A program made the position numbers and the translations under genes. A stretch of 64,000 nucleotides of DNA from Pholis gunnellus. Lineage: Eukaryota > Chordata > Actinopteri > Perciformes > Pholidae. The stretch lies in contig OU342814.1 in NCBI GenBank assembly GCA_910591455.2, forward strand, positions 21,241,268-21,305,267, read 5' to 3'. Below are positions 60,231-64,000 of this stretch, in pieces (position 1 is the stretch's first letter; every line of letters begins with the position of its first letter). The notes under the pieces were generated by a model. It saw nothing but the letters and a program-made list of their open reading frames with translations. It did no database searches and was not told the origin of the DNA.

Positions 60231-63200
60231 TGGTTGAATGTTTTAGCTCTCTGCTCTCTTGACAAGACCAAAACCCACTTCAACTCTGTCCAACTCCATT
60301 GACTACATTTACTTGGCAGCAGTGAAAGACACAGCTCTCGTTTACAGGTGTGTCCAATGCATAAAGGTAGCAGAACAGGCATCCCTGTAGGGTTCTTAGT
60401 TTGTAGTTTTTAAAGCCTTTCGATTCACTTGCAAAAAGGGGACGGCACGAATCTTATATTTGTGTCCTGAAGTGTTGTTGAGAAAGTTTGAAGTTACGTT
60501 AGTAATGTTTGTGACACACTTTACAATTATGATACTTTATATACGTTCTACTTTGTTTATATATATCTATTTTAAGAGGTGCTATTTATACGCCGTCCCA
60601 TGAGATCAGGTTGCACAAGCATGAGAGTCATTCTTTGCCTTTGCACTGTTTTTAGGTTCTACCATAATGTCTTGGGCCAGACAGAACGAGAGCTAAGCTC
60701 CACCCCCTGATGGAGATGAATGCTCCACATTTCCAAAGCCATTGTTTAACCTGATTGTGTTTCATTGAGGCTATGATTGAACAGGACCAATTAACAACCT
60801 GCCTCTACAAATTCCTTCAAGACATGTCGAAGGCAATTTAGCAACGGATGTGAACTGTCTAAAATACTACAGTATGTACAACCTTTTTACAAGAGTACAT
60901 TGTCAACTTGCCTGCAGGAAGTGGGACATTTAATTACAATAACAAGTGGTACGCATGTGAGCTGACTTTAAATTTGAGGGGGAGGAATGTGAAGGGTGAT
61001 CGCGGACTGACTTTCCTTAATGCAGAGCTGTGTGTTCCTGTCACCGTGTTTCTTCAGGTGCTGTCACTGCCGGGTGTTTGGCAAATTATTTCAATGAGAA
61101 TGAGTCTTTGCAGCTTATTTCACTTCTGTCTCACTGTCTGTCACTCACTCTCCTTTAACCTCTTCTGAATCCCATTTGCTTGTTTTTACCTCCACCTTTT
61201 TGTCTTGCATAAGCACACCTAAGCTCGCGTCCACGTTGACTTAAAAAAATTGAACATCAAAGTTAATGCGTCACCTTGGAAACAGCTGTTCACACAATGA
61301 TGCCGGCGTGGAGCTTTTGTTCACACCACACAATATTCACCAGCAATTGGAATACACTTCTGTGAATGTACTCACTCTTCTTCTACTTCGTTTTGTTCTC
61401 TTCTATTTGAGATGTGTTTCAAGTTTTGGCACTACAGTTCCCATCATGCTTTGAGAGACGTAAAAGAAGAACGTTGCTGCCTGGAGTGACTGAGCTACAG
61501 ACTTCAATTTAATGGCAAAAATTACATTTTGGCAAATCACATCATGCTGCAGTAGTTCCTTGCCTTTCTTGAACCATACATGTACAACATTCAACTTGAC
61601 ATTGTTGGAGTTTAGTTATGTTCTTCTATTTTTAATCGTGGGATCGCTCCCTCCTCCTCTTTTGCCTGCCTCCTCCACCAACACCCTCCCACATCCCATA
61701 TTTGTTTTTCTCTTTGCCTGTTGCTGGGGGAGATGGAGCTGTCACACCGGGCTCTAATGACACAAAATCCACTAGAGTTGTTCCCTTGCTGTCCCTCTTT
61801 CCCTCCTCTCATCTCTCCATCCCTGTCGGCTCCCTCCTGTGTCTGGCTGCTCCGACCCCCACTTGGGCGTGGCAGGCTTCTGTCTCCATCCCGGCCTTAT
61901 TGGTGAGTGTTTCAGTGGAGTGGCAGCGAGAGGACAAGAGGGGGCAGAGAGTGATGGATGGCCGTTCCTCCGGCCCTCTCCTTTCCATTCCGTGACCGCT
62001 CTCCTCTCATTGCCTTCCCGGGGCTCGGCTTTGCTGGTAATGGCTTGAAACATGATATGAGTCTAACCCGGTGTTTGCCGAGGGAGACGGAAGGGGTCCC
62101 CTAGCCAGCCAGAGTAAAGCCTCAATCTGACAGGCTAAAGCTAGAGAGAGGGCTTCTGCAGCGAGCTGATTCACAGTGTGGACGGCGAGGACAGGTGGGG
62201 GGGAGACGGTGCACCAAGAATCCGTCGGAGAGAGAAGAAAAGGATGATATAAGGGAGGGGAAATGAATAAAACATGTATGAAATGTGTGCAGTCGCTGTC
62301 TTTTCCCCGCATTATTTTTAGGTTTTATAATTTAACACCAAAACTAAATATTCATACACAATGATCCTACAATTACATGCTGTTTCTCTGTGTTGCCTCA
62401 ACAAAACAACTTTTTGTTCAGAGGTACGATCCAACAACGATGCTCTGGGCGGTTAAATAAATACCTGCGTGAGTGGAGAAATGAAACATTTCAGTGAGGT
62501 GACAGCCTGTAGAGGCGGTCGACCACAGTCACAAGGTATGGGTGTAAAATGTTCCTTGTAGCACTCATGTTCTGGCTTGCAACGCTGCAATAAGAATCAG
62601 CTACACGGCCTCAGGAAGCCAGGCTACATATACCAATCTTAGGTTTTTCCAGACGAAGCAAATAGGCATCTCCTGGGAACGTCCACGGCATGCCTGCACG
62701 AGTGTTTCCACTTATGTCGGCTGATTGGACTGCTTTACAGGATTGTGTGGGCGTGTCCAGACTGGGCTTGATTGACATCTTCCTCACTCTCTCGTTAGCT
62801 CCAGTGCAGCAGCAGTTCATGTGGAATATTGTTATTTGCACATGCCGTTTGATGACCTCACGTAATTATAGGAATAGATTTCACCTTTTCCCTCAGCAGA
62901 TGTCTCATTAGAATAACTAGAAAACAACTAAATTAGGGCGGCAGACAGGCATGTGTGGACAAACTGTGGAGAGCTTATGCTTTATTTAAACATTTAAATC
63001 TCCTGAACTGCTATTTAAATCAAGTGTTTTAGACACGGAACACAAGTTTGAAATTGTGCAGCCTGATATGTATTGAACTGCAGGTGAATGGGGGACATAT
63101 TTTGACTAAATGACACCACAATTAAACTTCTTATTTGATTTCTAACGTTAAGACAATTAGTATTTGTTTTCTATAAAATGCTATGTTTAAATGTGCAAAT

Positions 63201-64000
63201 GAGGGATTATTTTTTCAAATATATTATGCTATTCTGCATACATTTCAAGAAAAGAAATCTGAACATTTGATAAGGTTCAATTATTGTTTCATTTCGCTGA
63301 CATTATCCAAGTCAAAGGTTTTTACAGAGGGAATTTTCACCATTCCTTAAATTTGAAAATACTGTCAGCAACCATGAATAAAATGTAATGTGACAAATAT
63401 AAGTAATAGATATAATCATGGCACTTACCCTTGATCACTAACATTAAGAGAATGATGTCTTTAAGTTTTGATATGTGGGCATGAGGCATAATTTAATTCT
63501 GACTCTTAGTGAATTTAAGTGAAATCTACAGATGCAATAAGACAAAGGATAGTAAAATTAAGACATGAGTCTGTAATTTGGATGTTTTCTTTTGAGTAGT
63601 CTGATCGTTAGGGAAGCAAAACAGCCCATAATTGACCAGTGTGCAAAGATGTTTTTGCCTGTAGTGTCTATTCATGAAGTGATTTTGGTGGTGCAGTAAG
63701 CAACAATTTGTTTTAATTACACCCGTCATTGTCTACTTTGAAAATCTGGGGAAAAGAAATACATGATGGCAGCCCAGTGTGCTCGTCCAACCAGGTGCAG
63801 GAAAGATTCATGTTGATGTCTTAATGGAGACAGCTGCCAATTTTCTGCATGTATTATCTCACCGAGTTCAAATGCTTCTTTCACGCAACTGCCAAGAAGA
63901 AGAAGGCCTGCCAGTTTTAAATTAAAAAAAAATGTTTGATCTGATTATTTGGAGGAAGAATGTAGAATCAAGACATGACATTTTACACAGTAGTGTTGTT
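60231..64000. other. nrg3 intron 1, no exon recognised
   Basis: Unique sequence with pyrimidine-rich stretches near 61,640-61,850. A mixed-composition stretch at about 61,850-62,180 could be a regulatory element. The last 1 kb is AT-rich and featureless. Confidence 0.5.

Larger units (their letters stand above)
43651..64000 (+). other. nrg3: nrg3 intron 1, 5' portion
   Basis: From the donor to the right edge I find no exon with NRG3 resemblance and no frame matching an EGF domain, so the window ends inside the first intron. NRG3 first introns are very large in vertebrates, which agrees with more than 20 kb here. The contents are microsatellites, a hAT 5' relic, a SINE-like relic and long unique stretches, some of enhancer-like composition. 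Alternative first exons known for mammalian NRG3 could lie here, but none can be recognised. Confidence 0.8.

Noticed and set aside
61512..62312. Cluster of overlapping 60-101-codon frames on both strands
   Set aside because: They arise from pyrimidine-rich, GC-richer intron sequence with few stops; none has a motif.
1..64000. tRNA, rRNA or CRISPR-like features
   Set aside because: I found no paired A-box/B-box with a cloverleaf, no rRNA-like block and no regularly spaced repeats. A tRNA-scanning program could still find one I missed.

Overview
The window is vertebrate chromosomal DNA, most likely from a teleost fish and probably a percomorph. It is AT-rich and rich in (CA)n/(GT)n microsatellites, with very low coding density and several worn-out fish-type LINE, hAT and MITE relics. 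There are no operons, bacterial-type genes or CRISPR arrays. I find one confident protein-coding exon: the first coding exon of neuregulin 3 (nrg3) on the + strand. It encodes the N-terminal hydrophobic segment and a Thr-rich mucin-like region and ends at a clean phase-1 splice donor. The EGF domain and everything C-terminal to it must lie beyond the right edge. I cannot tell from this window whether it is the nrg3a or nrg3b paralogue.

Layout: about 1-40.7 kb is 5' flanking or intergenic DNA with no recognisable exon. It carries most of the mobile-element relics: two copies of a fish repeat (5.6-6.0 kb + and 38.5-38.9 kb -), a hAT transposase pseudogene (11.3-12.1 kb, -), a LINE reverse-transcriptase relic (15.3-16.15 kb, -), an L2-type 3' tail (17.3 kb), LINE 3' ends (23.5-23.9 kb, and 28.1-29.2 kb in two blocks), three copies of one MITE family (22.3, 24.5 and 35.7 kb; the second holds a nested insertion) and a second MITE family (36.3 kb, partial at 10.9 kb). 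About 40.75-42.95 kb is a CpG- and pyrimidine-rich promoter/5'UTR zone with a GC box and upstream ORFs. The nrg3 exon is 42.95-43.65 kb. From 43,651 to the right edge is the start of a large first intron, holding microsatellites, a hAT 5'-end relic (50.9-51.4 kb), a SINE-like relic (55.4-55.6 kb) and several stretches that look like conserved non-coding enhancers.

I found no undescribed biological system. The most useful observations are the nested insertion whose empty site is preserved in a sister copy, the start-codon and uORF arrangement at nrg3, a perfect 15-bp hairpin at 30.1 kb, and candidate enhancers in intron 1. All homology calls come from recognising motifs by eye; no search was run.
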